A stretch of 64,000 bases of DNA from assembly GCF_000758605.1 (NCBI RefSeq), contig NZ_CP009282.1, positions 1,426,001-1,490,000 on the forward strand. The letters run 5' to 3'. Source of the DNA: Paenibacillus sp. FSL R5-0912. GTDB taxonomy: Bacteria > Bacillota > Bacilli > Paenibacillales > Paenibacillaceae. Position numbers and translations under genes: made by a program. This document shows positions 26,920-36,229 of this stretch, in pieces (positions within the stretch are counted from its first letter, which is position 1; each line of letters starts with the position of its first letter). A model generated the notes under the pieces. The model saw only the letters and a program-made list of their open reading frames with translations. It was not told the origin of the DNA and did no database searches.

Positions 26920-29211
26920 ATGGCTGTAGTTGAAAATCAATTGACAGGGGTTAAACTTGCCGAGCAAGTCACACACTTCGAATCCGGAAATGAAATGGCT
27001 GCAACAGCAGCAGCTCAAATTAATTACCATATCATGGGGTATTTCCCGATAACGCCTTCCACGGAAGTAGCTCAATACCTGGATCAGATGAAAGCCCGCG
27101 GTCAGCACGACATTCAGCTGATCGCAGCGGATGGTGAGCATGGTTCTGCCGGAATATGCTACGGTGCGGCGATGGCGGGCGCACGCGTGATTAACGCTAC
27201 CAGCTCCCAAGGCTTTCTATATATGCTGGAGCAGCTTCCCACCCAATCCGGGACCCGGTTCCCGATGGTGCTCAACCTCGTTACCCGTGCAGTCAGCGGA
27301 CCGCTCGATATCCGGGGGGATCACTCCGATTTGTACTATGGTCTGAATGTAGGCTGGGTCATCCTGACAGCCAGTACACCGCAAGCAGTATATGACATGA
27401 ACATCATGGCACTCCGAATTGCTGAACATTCTGAAGTACGTCTACCCGTTATCGTTGCTTATGACGGCTTCTTCACATCTCACCAAAAACGCAAGGTCCA
27501 ATATTTCAAAGAGAACGAAGTCGTACAGCATTTTGTGGGTCCAAATCCGAATCACAATTATCCCAACGTCTCAGATCCTTCCCATCCGGTAACCATTGGT
27601 GCACATATGGGTGGCGATGACCTGCTGAATAACCATTATCAGCTGTCGGTAGCGCTTGAAAAGGCGGGTGAAGTCTATGCGGAAGTTGCCCGGGAGTATG
27701 CCCTCTTGTCAGGACGTGAATATCCGATTCTTGACCTGTATCGTATGGATGATGCCGACGTAGCTGTGTTTCTGCTCAACTCAGCAGGTGAATCAGCCAA
27801 GGATACCGTTGACGCGCTGCGCGCCAAAGGCATCAAAGCAGGGTTAGTTCGTCCGAACATCATCCGTCCGTTCCCGGCTGAACAGCTGCGCCAAGCGCTC
27901 AAGAACGTCACAGCACTGCTTGTCGGTGAACGCGCAGACTCTTATGGTGCTCAGGGCGGCAACCTGACTCACGAAATCCGCTCCGCTCTGCAAGTAGATC
28001 CGGAGAACAAGACTATCATTCTCTCCCGTATCTTTGGCCTGGGCGGTAAAGACTTCTATGCTGATGATGCAGAAGCATTCTTTAAATTGGCTGTTGAGGC
28101 GGCAGAAAAGGGCTATGCGGAGACACCTTTTGACTATCATGGATACTACCCTGGTGAAGAAAAGGATGCTCTTGCTCCGGTGATGGAACCGATGCATGGG
28201 GATGCCTTCAAAACGGGCCTGATCACAGTCACCCAAAACGAAGATACCGGTTTGTTGAAAGTGAAGCTTCCGCCACTTAGTCAATTGACTGTGAAGCCGC
28301 ACCGCTTGGCTTCAGGACATGGAGCATGTCCTGGCTGTGGTGCACTCTCCGCACTGGAGCTGTTTTTCAAGGGAATCGAAGGCGATATGGTCGTCCTGTT
28401 CCAGACAGGATGCGCGTATGTTGTAACGGCAAGCTATCCGTACTCGTCTCATAAACAAACCTTTGTCCACAATCTGTTCCAGAATGGTGCAGCCACCTTA
28501 GCCGGTATGGTGGATGCCTTCTATGAATTGAAGCGGCGCGGCGAAGTTCAGGTTAGTGACGATGTGACCTTCGTGATGGTATCCGGTGACGGCGGCATGG
28601 ATATCGGGATGGGCGCAACCGTAGGTGCAGCACTCCGCAACCATAAAATGATCATCCTTGAATACGATAACGAGGGTTACATGAACACTGGCTCTCAATT
28701 GTCCTACTCCACACCTATGGGACACATGACCAGCACCTCTGGTGTCGGTAAAACTCAAAAAGGGAAGAAGGGGCATCACAAGGATACGGCTCAAATTCTG
28801 GCGGCCTGCAACATCCCTTATGTATTCACCGGTGCCGAATCCAATCCTCAGGATTTGCTGCAGAAGGCAGCCAAGGCACAGTGGTACGCCAATAATGTCG
28901 GGACTGCCTACGGGAAGCTGCTCTGCGCCTGCCCGCTGAACTGGAAATCCGCTGACCATAGTGGCTATGACCTAGTGAAGGCGGCTGTGGATTCCTGCTT
29001 CTTCCCGCTGTATGAAATTGAGCAGGGCATCACCAGCATCACCTACAATCCGGAACTGAAGGGCAAGCGTATTCCGGCAGTGGATTGGCTGAAGGGAATG
29101 GGCAAAACCAAACATCTGCTCAAGGATGAAGAGCTGCTGAAAGACTTCGAAACCGAAATTGAGCGCCGCTGGAGCAGGCTGAAACTTAAGAGCGAAAGTT
29201 CGCTGCTCTAG
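26920..29211 (+). CDS. porA: 2-oxoacid (pyruvate):ferredoxin oxidoreductase, fused alpha-beta subunit
   Basis: A 763-residue fusion. The alpha part (~1-400) has GNEMAATAAAQINYHIMGYFPITPSTE and the SSQGFLYMLEQLPTQSG stretch. The beta part (~450-763) has the cluster motif HGACPGCGAL near 466 and the thiamine-diphosphate motif GDGGMDIGMG...NHKMIILEYDNEGYMNTG near 555-590. With the gamma-delta chain it forms a complete CoA-dependent 2-oxoacid oxidoreductase; pyruvate is the most likely substrate given the hydrogenase next door, but that is inference. Single-chain bacterial PFORs order the modules alpha-gamma-delta-beta; here they are split as gamma-delta plus alpha-beta. A terminator follows 11 bp after the stop. 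Confidence 0.93.
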   Translation: MAVVENQLTGVKLAEQVTHFESGNEMAATAAAQINYHIMGYFPITPSTEVAQYLDQMKARGQHDIQLIAADGEHGSAGICYGAAMAGARVINATSSQGFLYMLEQLPTQSGTRFPMVLNLVTRAVSGPLDIRGDHSDLYYGLNVGWVILTASTPQAVYDMNIMALRIAEHSEVRLPVIVAYDGFFTSHQKRKVQYFKENEVVQHFVGPNPNHNYPNVSDPSHPVTIGAHMGGDDLLNNHYQLSVALEKAGEVYAEVAREYALLSGREYPILDLYRMDDADVAVFLLNSAGESAKDTVDALRAKGIKAGLVRPNIIRPFPAEQLRQALKNVTALLVGERADSYGAQGGNLTHEIRSALQVDPENKTIILSRIFGLGGKDFYADDAEAFFKLAVEAAEKGYAETPFDYHGYYPGEEKDALAPVMEPMHGDAFKTGLITVTQNEDTGLLKVKLPPLSQLTVKPHRLASGHGACPGCGALSALELFFKGIEGDMVVLFQTGCAYVVTASYPYSSHKQTFVHNLFQNGAATLAGMVDAFYELKRRGEVQVSDDVTFVMVSGDGGMDIGMGATVGAALRNHKMIILEYDNEGYMNTGSQLSYSTPMGHMTSTSGVGKTQKGKKGHHKDTAQILAACNIPYVFTGAESNPQDLLQKAAKAQWYANNVGTAYGKLLCACPLNWKSADHSGYDLVKAAVDSCFFPLYEIEQGITSITYNPELKGKRIPAVDWLKGMGKTKHLLKDEELLKDFETEIERRWSRLKLKSESSLL

Positions 29212-29221
29212 TATGGGTTGT

Positions 29222-29260
29222 GATGAGGCTGACAACTGCCGGAGTTGGCCTCATTCTTTT
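29222..29260 (+). terminator. Terminator after the alpha-beta oxidoreductase gene
   Basis: ATGAGGC/GCCTCAT outer stem with CAACT/AGTTG inner stem and a TTCTTTT tail. It separates hydE-porG-porA from the hydrogenase structural genes. Confidence 0.75.
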
Positions 29261-29287
29261 CACTGAAAATCATTCTCAATACATTAT
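29259..29287 (+). promoter_or_regulatory. Candidate promoter of the hydrogenase operon
   Basis: TTCACT (29259-29264), 17 bp, CATTAT (29282-29287); each hexamer is 4/6 to consensus. The spacer is occupied by the Fur-like box. Confidence 0.4.
29264..29278 (+). promoter_or_regulatory. Fur-like box in front of the hydrogenase operon
   Basis: TGAAAATCATTCTCA matches the 7-1-7 Fur box TGATAATNATTATCA at 13 of the 14 or so defined positions less one: only two bases differ (A for T at position 4, C for A at position 12). It overlaps the candidate promoter, the usual place for a Fur repressor site. Confidence 0.5.
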
Positions 29288-29365
29288 ATCCGGAGTTAAG
29301 CAAAAAATTCAAGATTCCTGAGTACCTTGCCTAACTTTTTTACCTTGAATGGAGGGAGTATGGAC

Positions 29366-29863
29366 ATGGAACAACAAGCCAGCAGTTGTGTGGGCGTAGC
29401 CGAAGCGGATGAGAAGCTGATGAAGGTACAATCCGCGATTTCTCAGTTCAAAATGATCAAGGGGGCACTAATCCCCGTACTACATGAAATTCAGGATATT
29501 TACGGGTATCTGCCGGAGCCGGTGCTCCAGATAGTGTCTGCCGAGCTAAACTTGCCGATGAGTGAAATCTATGGTGTCGCGTCCTTTTATCATTTCTTTT
29601 CGCTAACCCCCAAAGGGGAGAATGTGGTCCATCTATGCCTCGGGACAGCCTGTTATATCAAAGGCGCACAAGGGATTCTCGACCGTCTGAGCACGGAGCT
29701 TAAAGTGCCTGTTCAGGGAACTACTGAGGACAACAAATTCACACTTGAAGCCACACGCTGCTTGGGGGCCTGCGGTCTTGCACCAGTTATGACGATTGGC
29801 GAGAAGGTCCATGGACGGCTGGCGCCTAATAACATTCCGGTAATTCTGAAGGAATACAAATGA
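29366..29863 (+). CDS. hydC: NuoE-like [2Fe-2S] subunit of electron-bifurcating hydrogenase (HydC/HndA type)
   Basis: A 165-residue thioredoxin-like ferredoxin. The family motif LPMSEIYGVASFYHFFSLTPKG lies near residues 60-85. Four cluster cysteines occur in two pairs, CLGTAC (~90-95) and CLGACG (~131-135). In HydABC-type enzymes this subunit relays electrons between the NADH-oxidising flavoprotein and the hydrogenase. The ATG at 29366 is preferred, 9 bases after GGAGGG; an ATG at 29360 is too close. First gene after the Fur-like box. Confidence 0.9.
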   Translation: MEQQASSCVGVAEADEKLMKVQSAISQFKMIKGALIPVLHEIQDIYGYLPEPVLQIVSAELNLPMSEIYGVASFYHFFSLTPKGENVVHLCLGTACYIKGAQGILDRLSTELKVPVQGTTEDNKFTLEATRCLGACGLAPVMTIGEKVHGRLAPNNIPVILKEYK

Positions 29864-29905
29864 TGATCCTGCGCCTCTGGCGCATGTGATAGGGGAGGTA
29901 TGAGT

Positions 29906-31783
29906 ATGAAGCTTCTAACGGATCTTGAGGCCATCAGAACGCTTACGCAAGCTCGTCTGGACAACCGGAGAATCACCGGGGAATCTCCGGATTCCATCTC
30001 GTTCAGATCAGTGATGGTATGCGGGGGGACGGGATGTACATCGTCCGATTCCAATCAGATTATTGCTAAGCTTAACCAGGAAATAGCAGGCCACGGCATT
30101 CAGCGGCAGGTGGAAGTGGTACGTACAGGCTGCTTCGGACTATGCGAGCTCGGGCCGGTCGTTATCGTCTATCCGGAAGGGATTTTTTACAGCCGGGTGG
30201 AGGTTCAGGATATTCCAAAGCTGGTGGAAACGCATCTGCTTCAGGGCAAACCATACGAGAAGAAAATCTACGAGAAGACCAAGCAGGACGGCGAAATCCT
30301 GAATTTTGAAGAAACCGAATTCTACAAGAAACAAGTGCGGATTGCTTTGCACAACTGCGGTGTCATTGACCCGGAGAATATTGATGAATATATCGGCAGT
30401 GACGGCTATCAGGCGCTTGACAAAGTACTGAAGACCATGAGCCGTCAAGAGGTTATTGATACGATGAAGCAGTCCGGACTGCGGGGACGCGGCGGCGGCG
30501 GATTCAACACTGGTCTGAAATGGGAGTTTGCCGCGAAGCAGGATAAAGAGCAGAAGTACGTCATTTGTAATGCGGATGAAGGAGACCCGGGGGCATTCAT
30601 GGACCGCTCGATCCTCGAAGGCAATCCTCATTCGGTCATTGAGGCGATGGCGATTGCCGGCTATGCGATTGGCTCTAACCAAGGCTTCATCTATGTCCGT
30701 GCGGAATATCCGATCGCAGTCCAGCGGTTCATGAAAGCGCTTGAACAAGCCCGTGAATATGAGCTGCTCGGCGACAATATTCTGGGAACAGGCTTTAGCT
30801 TCAACATCGATGTGCGGCTTGGCGCGGGGGCTTTTGTCTGCGGAGAAGAAACGGCTTTGATCCATTCGATTGAAGGGCACCGGGGAATGCCGACGCCCAA
30901 ACCGCCTTTTCCGGCTGTTCAGGGCCTGTGGGGGCAGCCGACGATCATCAACAATGTGGAAACCTTGGCGAATGTTGCCCAGATTATTCTAAAAGGCGCC
31001 CCGTGGTATGCAAGCATCGGGACCGAGAAGTCTAAGGGCACTAAAGTATTCGCTCTGGGCGGAAAGGTTGTGAACACCGGGCTCGTTGAGGTTCCTATGG
31101 GAATCACGCTGCGCGAAGTTATTTTTGAAATCGGCGGCGGGATTCCGGGCGGCAAAAAATTCAAGGCCGTACAGACCGGCGGGCCTTCCGGCGGCTGTCT
31201 GACGGAAGAGCATCTGGACTGTACCATTGATTTCGACACGCTGACCAGCCTGGGCTCGATGATGGGCTCCGGAGGCATGATTATCATGGATGAAGACACC
31301 TGTATGGTTGACGTTGCCAGGTTCTACCTGGATTTCACACGCGATGAGTCCTGCGGGAAATGCACGCCTTGCCGCATAGGCACCAAACGCCTGCTGGAGC
31401 TGCTGGATAAGATCACGGAAGGTAAAGGAAGCTTAGACGATCTTGAGAAGCTGGAGAACCTTTCGGTGCAGATCAAGAATGCCTCACTGTGTGCGTTAGG
31501 TCAGACTGCTCCAAATCCGGTATTATCCACCATTAAGTATTTCCGCGAGGAATACTTGGCCCATATTGAAGGTCATAAATGTCCGGCTGGTGTCTGTAAA
31601 TCGCTGATTTCTTATGAGATCGATCCTGATCTGTGCCGGGGCTGCAGCCTTTGTGCCAAGAAGTGTCCAACGGATGCGATCTCCGGCGAACTGAAGGAAC
31701 CGTTTGTCATCGATACGGCGGTCTGCATCAAATGCGGCGTCTGCTTCGATGTATGCAAGTTTGAAGCCGTAGCGATAGTCTGA
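29906..31783 (+). CDS. hydB: NuoF-like NADH-binding flavoprotein subunit (HydB/HndC type)
   Basis: A 625-residue protein. Modules in order: an N-terminal thioredoxin-like [2Fe-2S] domain (CGGTGCTSSDSN and CFGLCELGP, ~38-90); the FMN/NADH domain with GLRGRGGGGFNTGLKWEFA and ADEGDPGAFMDR; an ESCGKCTPCRIGT [4Fe-4S] site near 481; and a C-terminal 2[4Fe-4S] ferredoxin (CRGCSLCAKKCP and CIKCGVCFDVCK, ~577-620). This is the layout of the beta subunit of NAD- and ferredoxin-coupled bifurcating [FeFe] hydrogenases. The ATG at 29906 is 7 bases after GGGGAGG. Confidence 0.93.
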   Translation: MKLLTDLEAIRTLTQARLDNRRITGESPDSISFRSVMVCGGTGCTSSDSNQIIAKLNQEIAGHGIQRQVEVVRTGCFGLCELGPVVIVYPEGIFYSRVEVQDIPKLVETHLLQGKPYEKKIYEKTKQDGEILNFEETEFYKKQVRIALHNCGVIDPENIDEYIGSDGYQALDKVLKTMSRQEVIDTMKQSGLRGRGGGGFNTGLKWEFAAKQDKEQKYVICNADEGDPGAFMDRSILEGNPHSVIEAMAIAGYAIGSNQGFIYVRAEYPIAVQRFMKALEQAREYELLGDNILGTGFSFNIDVRLGAGAFVCGEETALIHSIEGHRGMPTPKPPFPAVQGLWGQPTIINNVETLANVAQIILKGAPWYASIGTEKSKGTKVFALGGKVVNTGLVEVPMGITLREVIFEIGGGIPGGKKFKAVQTGGPSGGCLTEEHLDCTIDFDTLTSLGSMMGSGGMIIMDEDTCMVDVARFYLDFTRDESCGKCTPCRIGTKRLLELLDKITEGKGSLDDLEKLENLSVQIKNASLCALGQTAPNPVLSTIKYFREEYLAHIEGHKCPAGVCKSLISYEIDPDLCRGCSLCAKKCPTDAISGELKEPFVIDTAVCIKCGVCFDVCKFEAVAIV

Positions 31784-31800
31784 CGAGAGGAGTGAACACT

Positions 31801-33537
31801 TTGAATACGATAAAAATCATGATCGACGGGATCGAGACAGAAGTCCAGAAAGGCACGACTGTGCTCGAAGCGGCGCGAAATCAAGGCATTGATATCCCCT
31901 CCCTGTGTTATTTGAAAGGAATCAACCACTCGTCCAGCTGCCGGGTATGTGTGGTGGAGGTGGGTCCGAGGCTTATTGCCTCCTGCACGCTGATTGCGGA
32001 AGAAGGCATGAAGATTCAGACGAACACCCGGAAAGTCCGGGAAGCCCGTAAAGCTTCCGTTGAGCTTTTACTGTCCGATCATAGTCAGGAGTGTCTCGGC
32101 TGCTCCCGCAGCGGCGGTTGTGAGCTGCAGGACGTCTCCAGTACGCTGAATATCCGCAAAGTGACCTACACAGGTGAGAAATCCAGCCAGGAGAAGGATT
32201 ATACATCTCCGTCTATCGTTCGGGATGCATCCAAATGTATCCTTTGCGGCCGCTGTGTCGGGGCTTGCGGGACGATGCAGACAGTGGGTGCCATCAGCTT
32301 CGCGAAGCGCGGGTTCGATACGGTAATCTCTACCGCGTTCGGCCGTCCGCTTGCGGAGTCCACCTGTGTCAACTGCGGCCAGTGTATTATGGCTTGTCCG
32401 GTAGGTGCACTTAGTGAGCGTGAGAACATCGATGATGTGTGGAATGAGCTCGCAGACCCGGGCAAATATGTTGTGGTCCAGACAGCACCTGCTGTTCGCG
32501 TAGCCCTGGGAGAAGAATTTGGCCTGCCGGTTGGAACCCGGGTTACCGGTAAAATGGTCGCAGCACTGCGCAGGCTTGGATTTGATAAAGTGTTCGACGC
32601 CAACTTTGGCGCGGATCTTACTATTATGGAAGAAGGGACTGAACTGCTCTCCCGAATCAGCAGCGGAGAGAACCTGCCGCTCATGACATCCTGTTGTCCT
32701 GGCTGGGTGAAATTTATGGAGCATAACTTCCCGGACCGGCTGGATAACCTGTCTACCTGCAAGTCACCGCATGAAATGGAAGGCGCTATCGTGAAGTCCT
32801 TCTTCGCCAAGAAAATAGGGATGGATCCCAAAAATATGTCCGTAGTCTCCATCATGCCTTGTACCGCCAAGAAATTCGAAGGAGCGCGTGAAGAGCTGTC
32901 AAGTGAAGGGCTGCAGGATGTCGACTGGGTCCTCACCACCCGTGAGCTGGCATCCATGATCAAGGAAGCCGGTATAGACTTTGCGAACCTGAAGGACGAA
33001 GCGTTCGATAATCCGATTGGCCAGGGCTCGGGGGCAGCCGTTATATTCGGTGCAACGGGCGGTGTAGCAGAAGCAGCACTCCGTACGGTATTCGAAATCA
33101 CCTCAGGCAAGGAACTGGATACGGTCGAATACACAGCTGTGCGGGGAATGGATGGCATTAAGGAGAATGTGATCGAGCTGCCGAATGGCCAGAAGATCCG
33201 TACGGCTGTTGTTCATGGTCTGGGCAATGCCCGCAAGCTGATGGAAGCGATGGAGCTCGGGGAAAAAAGCTATGAGTTCATAGAAGTTATGGCCTGCCCC
33301 GGCGGCTGTATTACGGGCGGAGGCCAGCCGATCCTGAATGCGGGGACATCCGAGCGGATCAATATTAAGGCTGAGCGTGCCAAAGCGATCTACACGGAAG
33401 ATGAGGCGCAGACGGTTCGCAAATCGCATAACAATCCTTTTATCAAAGCGCTCTATGAAGAATTCTTAGGGGAGCCTAACGGTCACCTGGCCCATGAGCT
33501 GCTGCATACTCATTATAGGGTGCGTTCCAAAGTATAA
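31801..33537 (+). CDS. hydA: [FeFe] hydrogenase catalytic subunit
   Basis: A 578-residue iron-only hydrogenase. From the N-terminus: a [2Fe-2S] domain (SLCYLKG...SCRVC), a His-Cys3 [4Fe-4S] site (HSQECLGCSRSGGCELQ), a 2[4Fe-4S] ferredoxin (CILCGRCVGACG, CVNCGQCIMACP), then the H-domain. H-cluster motifs are complete: TSCCPGW (C298 proton-transfer, C299 ligand), MPCTAKKFE (C354) and MACPGGCITGGGQP (C499, C503). This is nearly the same numbering as clostridial CpI. With HydB- and HydC-like partners upstream it is best read as a trimeric bifurcating enzyme coupling NADH and reduced ferredoxin to H2. The start is taken as TTG 31801, 9 bases after GAGAGGAG; GTG 31792 abuts that site. Confidence 0.96.
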   Translation: MNTIKIMIDGIETEVQKGTTVLEAARNQGIDIPSLCYLKGINHSSSCRVCVVEVGPRLIASCTLIAEEGMKIQTNTRKVREARKASVELLLSDHSQECLGCSRSGGCELQDVSSTLNIRKVTYTGEKSSQEKDYTSPSIVRDASKCILCGRCVGACGTMQTVGAISFAKRGFDTVISTAFGRPLAESTCVNCGQCIMACPVGALSERENIDDVWNELADPGKYVVVQTAPAVRVALGEEFGLPVGTRVTGKMVAALRRLGFDKVFDANFGADLTIMEEGTELLSRISSGENLPLMTSCCPGWVKFMEHNFPDRLDNLSTCKSPHEMEGAIVKSFFAKKIGMDPKNMSVVSIMPCTAKKFEGAREELSSEGLQDVDWVLTTRELASMIKEAGIDFANLKDEAFDNPIGQGSGAAVIFGATGGVAEAALRTVFEITSGKELDTVEYTAVRGMDGIKENVIELPNGQKIRTAVVHGLGNARKLMEAMELGEKSYEFIEVMACPGGCITGGGQPILNAGTSERINIKAERAKAIYTEDEAQTVRKSHNNPFIKALYEEFLGEPNGHLAHELLHTHYRVRSKV

Positions 33538-33573
33538 GCTTATGGCCTACACATTTAAGAGGAGGTGAAGAAT

Positions 33574-34998
33574 TTGCGGAAGGGCTGGGAAGCGGCGGAT
33601 TTTATCAATGATGAAGAAATTCTGCTTAGTCTGGAAGAGGCGAAAGTGAAGGCTGGCGATCAGGCCTATGTGCAGTCTATCTTAGAAAAAGCAAGGGCCT
33701 GCAAGGGGCTTACGCACCGGGAGGCAGCTGTCCTTCTTGAGGTTACAGATCCAGAGGTGCTAAGCAGTATTAACCGTTCTGCAAAGGTGATTAAAGAGAA
33801 AATATACGGCAACCGTATTGTATTATTCGCTCCTTTATATATAAGCAACTACTGTGTGAATAACTGCGACTACTGCGGATACAAGCACACCAACGGGGAT
33901 TTCCTGCGGAGGAAGCTAAGCCAAGAGGAATTAGCCGCTGAAGTACGTGTGCTTCAGGAGCTGGGGCATAAGCGCCTTGTTCTGGAAGCGGGGGAAGATC
34001 CGGTGAACTGTGACATTGACTATGTTGTCGAAGCCATCCGGACGATCTATTCTGTCAAGGTGGATAATGGCAGCATCCGCCGTGTGAACATTAATATTGC
34101 GGCTACTACAGTGGAAGATTATACGAAGCTTAGGGATGCGGAGATAGGCACCTACATTTTGTTCCAGGAGACCTATCACAGACCCACCTATGCAGTCATG
34201 CATCCCCAGGGACCCAAAAGCGATTATGACTGGCACACTACGGCCATGGACCGGGCACAAACGGGGGGGATCGATGATGTGGGCATAGGCGTTCTCTACG
34301 GCCTATATGACCATAAATACGATACTGTTGCTATGCTGATGCATGCCGAGCATCTGGAAGAGAGGTTTGGTGTGGGTCCTCATACGGTATCTGTTCCCAG
34401 GCTGCGTGAGGCGGAGAATGTAAATCTGGATGTGTATCCGCATCTGGTGAAGGATGAGGATTTCAAGAAGCTTGTTGCCGTCCTGCGCCTGGCTGTTCCC
34501 TATGCCGGAATGATTCTCTCCACCCGTGAAGAGCCAGCCTTCCGTGACGAGGTGATCAAGCTGGGGATTTCACAGGTGAGTGCAGGCTCCTGTACCGGGG
34601 TCGGAGGCTATATGGAGAACAAACAGGGGGCCGCAGGCCAGCAGGGAGAGAAGCCTCAATTCGAAGTCAGTGATCACCGGTCACCGGAGGAGATTATTCT
34701 TGGACTATGCCAGGATGGATACGTTCCCAGCTATTGTACCGCCTGCTACCGGGAAGGGCGGACGGGTGACCGTTTCATGCGGCTGGCCAAATCCGGGCAG
34801 ATTCATAACATCTGCCAGCCCAACTCTCTTTTAACCTTCAAAGAATACTTGCTGGATTATGCGGACGAAACGACCCGTACCTTGGGGGAAGAGATCATCC
34901 GTAAGGGGCTTGAGGATATTCCGAAGGAAGCTGCGAGGAAGGCAACGATTGACCGGCTCCTGCGCCTAGAAAACGGTGAACGGGACATACACTTCTAA
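33574..34998 (+). CDS. hydG: [FeFe] hydrogenase maturation radical SAM tyrosine lyase HydG
   Basis: A 474-residue radical SAM enzyme that cleaves tyrosine and assembles CO and cyanide on iron as a cysteine-bound synthon. The SAM-cluster motif is C94-x3-C98-x2-C101 (YCVNNCDYCGYKH). The C-terminal auxiliary-cluster motif is C388-x2-C391...C414 (SYCTACYREGRTG...HNICQPNS). The GSCTGVGGY segment precedes it. TTG 33574 is favoured because GTG 33565 lies within the AGGAGG ribosome site. It is 36 bp downstream of hydA and 27 bp upstream of the first hydF. Confidence 0.96.
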   Translation: MRKGWEAADFINDEEILLSLEEAKVKAGDQAYVQSILEKARACKGLTHREAAVLLEVTDPEVLSSINRSAKVIKEKIYGNRIVLFAPLYISNYCVNNCDYCGYKHTNGDFLRRKLSQEELAAEVRVLQELGHKRLVLEAGEDPVNCDIDYVVEAIRTIYSVKVDNGSIRRVNINIAATTVEDYTKLRDAEIGTYILFQETYHRPTYAVMHPQGPKSDYDWHTTAMDRAQTGGIDDVGIGVLYGLYDHKYDTVAMLMHAEHLEERFGVGPHTVSVPRLREAENVNLDVYPHLVKDEDFKKLVAVLRLAVPYAGMILSTREEPAFRDEVIKLGISQVSAGSCTGVGGYMENKQGAAGQQGEKPQFEVSDHRSPEEIILGLCQDGYVPSYCTACYREGRTGDRFMRLAKSGQIHNICQPNSLLTFKEYLLDYADETTRTLGEEIIRKGLEDIPKEAARKATIDRLLRLENGERDIHF

Positions 34999-35025
34999 AA
35001 ATCGCATATTGAGGAGAGAAAAGTG

Positions 35026-36216
35026 ATGCAATTTACACCCCAATCTAACAAAATGCATATTGCTGTTTTTGGAAGAAGAAATGCAGGAAAATCCAGTCTG
35101 ATTAACGCGCTCACCGGGAAATCAACGTTGCTGGTCAGTGATGAGCCGGGAACGACAGCTGAACCGATATTCCAATACCTGACTATGAAAAATATGGGCA
35201 CCCAGATTATCGTAGATACAGCAGGAATTGATGATGAGGACCTGTTCCGGGTCCAAAAGACGAGAGAGGTCATGGATCTGACAGATCTTGGAATCATGAT
35301 CTTCTCGGATGAGGCCGGCGACTATAAGCTGGAGAAGGAATGGGTCCGGGAAATGGATAAACGGAATATCCCTGTTATCGGGGTGATCACCAAAACGGAC
35401 GACCATTATACAGATATTGATTCCTTAAAAGCGGCGCTGACTATACCCTTCGTGAAGCTCAGTGTGAAGCGGAACACGAACCTTGGCAGTCTGCGTTTTG
35501 CCATGAGCGACCTTGCTCCCGCCGAGTTTGAGCGGAACAGCATCGTAGGGGACCTCGTGAACCTGGGCGATCTGGTCGTAATGGTGATGCCTGAACTGAT
35601 CCCTGCACCGAAATACCGGCTGGTCGCCTCACAGCAGCAGATCCTCCGCGACCTGCTCGATCATCACGCCATAGCCGTATCTGTTACTGAAGAAGAACTG
35701 CCGGAGCTGCTTGCGGGCTTAAACCGTCTGCCGAATCTGGTCATTACCGATTCACAGGTGTTTGACAGAGTGAACGAGATCATACCTGCGAGTGTGCCAT
35801 TAACCACGTTTGCGATCCTGATGGCGCGCTTTAAGGGGGATTTGAACACCTTTGTGGCCGGTGCCGGAATGATCTCAAGCCTCAAGCCCGGCGACAAGGT
35901 TCTGCTGTCAGAGGCCTGCATCCATCACCCGCATAACGGAGAGATTGACCGTATGCTGGTCAAGGCCAAACTGGAGGAGATCGCCGGCGGCAGACTGGAG
36001 ATTACGACCAGCGTGGGTCCGGATTTCCCGGATGATATCTCCGGGTATAAGCTGATCGTTCACTGTGGGGGCTGCATCTTTAACCGGAAGCAGCTGATGA
36101 TGCGGCTGCGGAGCTCGGGAGTGCAGAACGTGCCGATTACCAACTACGGCATCGCTTTTGCCTATTTCCGCGGGATCCTGCCGCGTGTGCTGGAAGTTCT
36201 GGAAGTAAAGGCCTAA
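35026..36216 (+). CDS. hydF1: HydF-type [FeFe] hydrogenase maturation GTPase, first copy (divergent)
   Basis: A 396-residue HydF homologue. The GTPase domain has G1 GRRNAGKSS, G2 region EPGTTAEP, G3 DTAG and G4 TKTD (instead of NKxD). A dimerisation domain and a C-terminal cluster domain follow, with C298-x-H300-x45-H346-C347-x2-C350 (EACIHH...VHCGGC), so all expected [4Fe-4S] ligands are present. HydF is the scaffold that carries the 2Fe precursor to apo-HydA. This copy lacks the ADDIGTVKLPRWL-like stretch present in the second copy. ATG 35026 follows GAGGAG at 9 bases. aspA begins 13 bp downstream. Confidence 0.9.
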   Translation: MQFTPQSNKMHIAVFGRRNAGKSSLINALTGKSTLLVSDEPGTTAEPIFQYLTMKNMGTQIIVDTAGIDDEDLFRVQKTREVMDLTDLGIMIFSDEAGDYKLEKEWVREMDKRNIPVIGVITKTDDHYTDIDSLKAALTIPFVKLSVKRNTNLGSLRFAMSDLAPAEFERNSIVGDLVNLGDLVVMVMPELIPAPKYRLVASQQQILRDLLDHHAIAVSVTEEELPELLAGLNRLPNLVITDSQVFDRVNEIIPASVPLTTFAILMARFKGDLNTFVAGAGMISSLKPGDKVLLSEACIHHPHNGEIDRMLVKAKLEEIAGGRLEITTSVGPDFPDDISGYKLIVHCGGCIFNRKQLMMRLRSSGVQNVPITNYGIAFAYFRGILPRVLEVLEVKA

Positions 36217-36229
36217 GCAGATTATCCCC

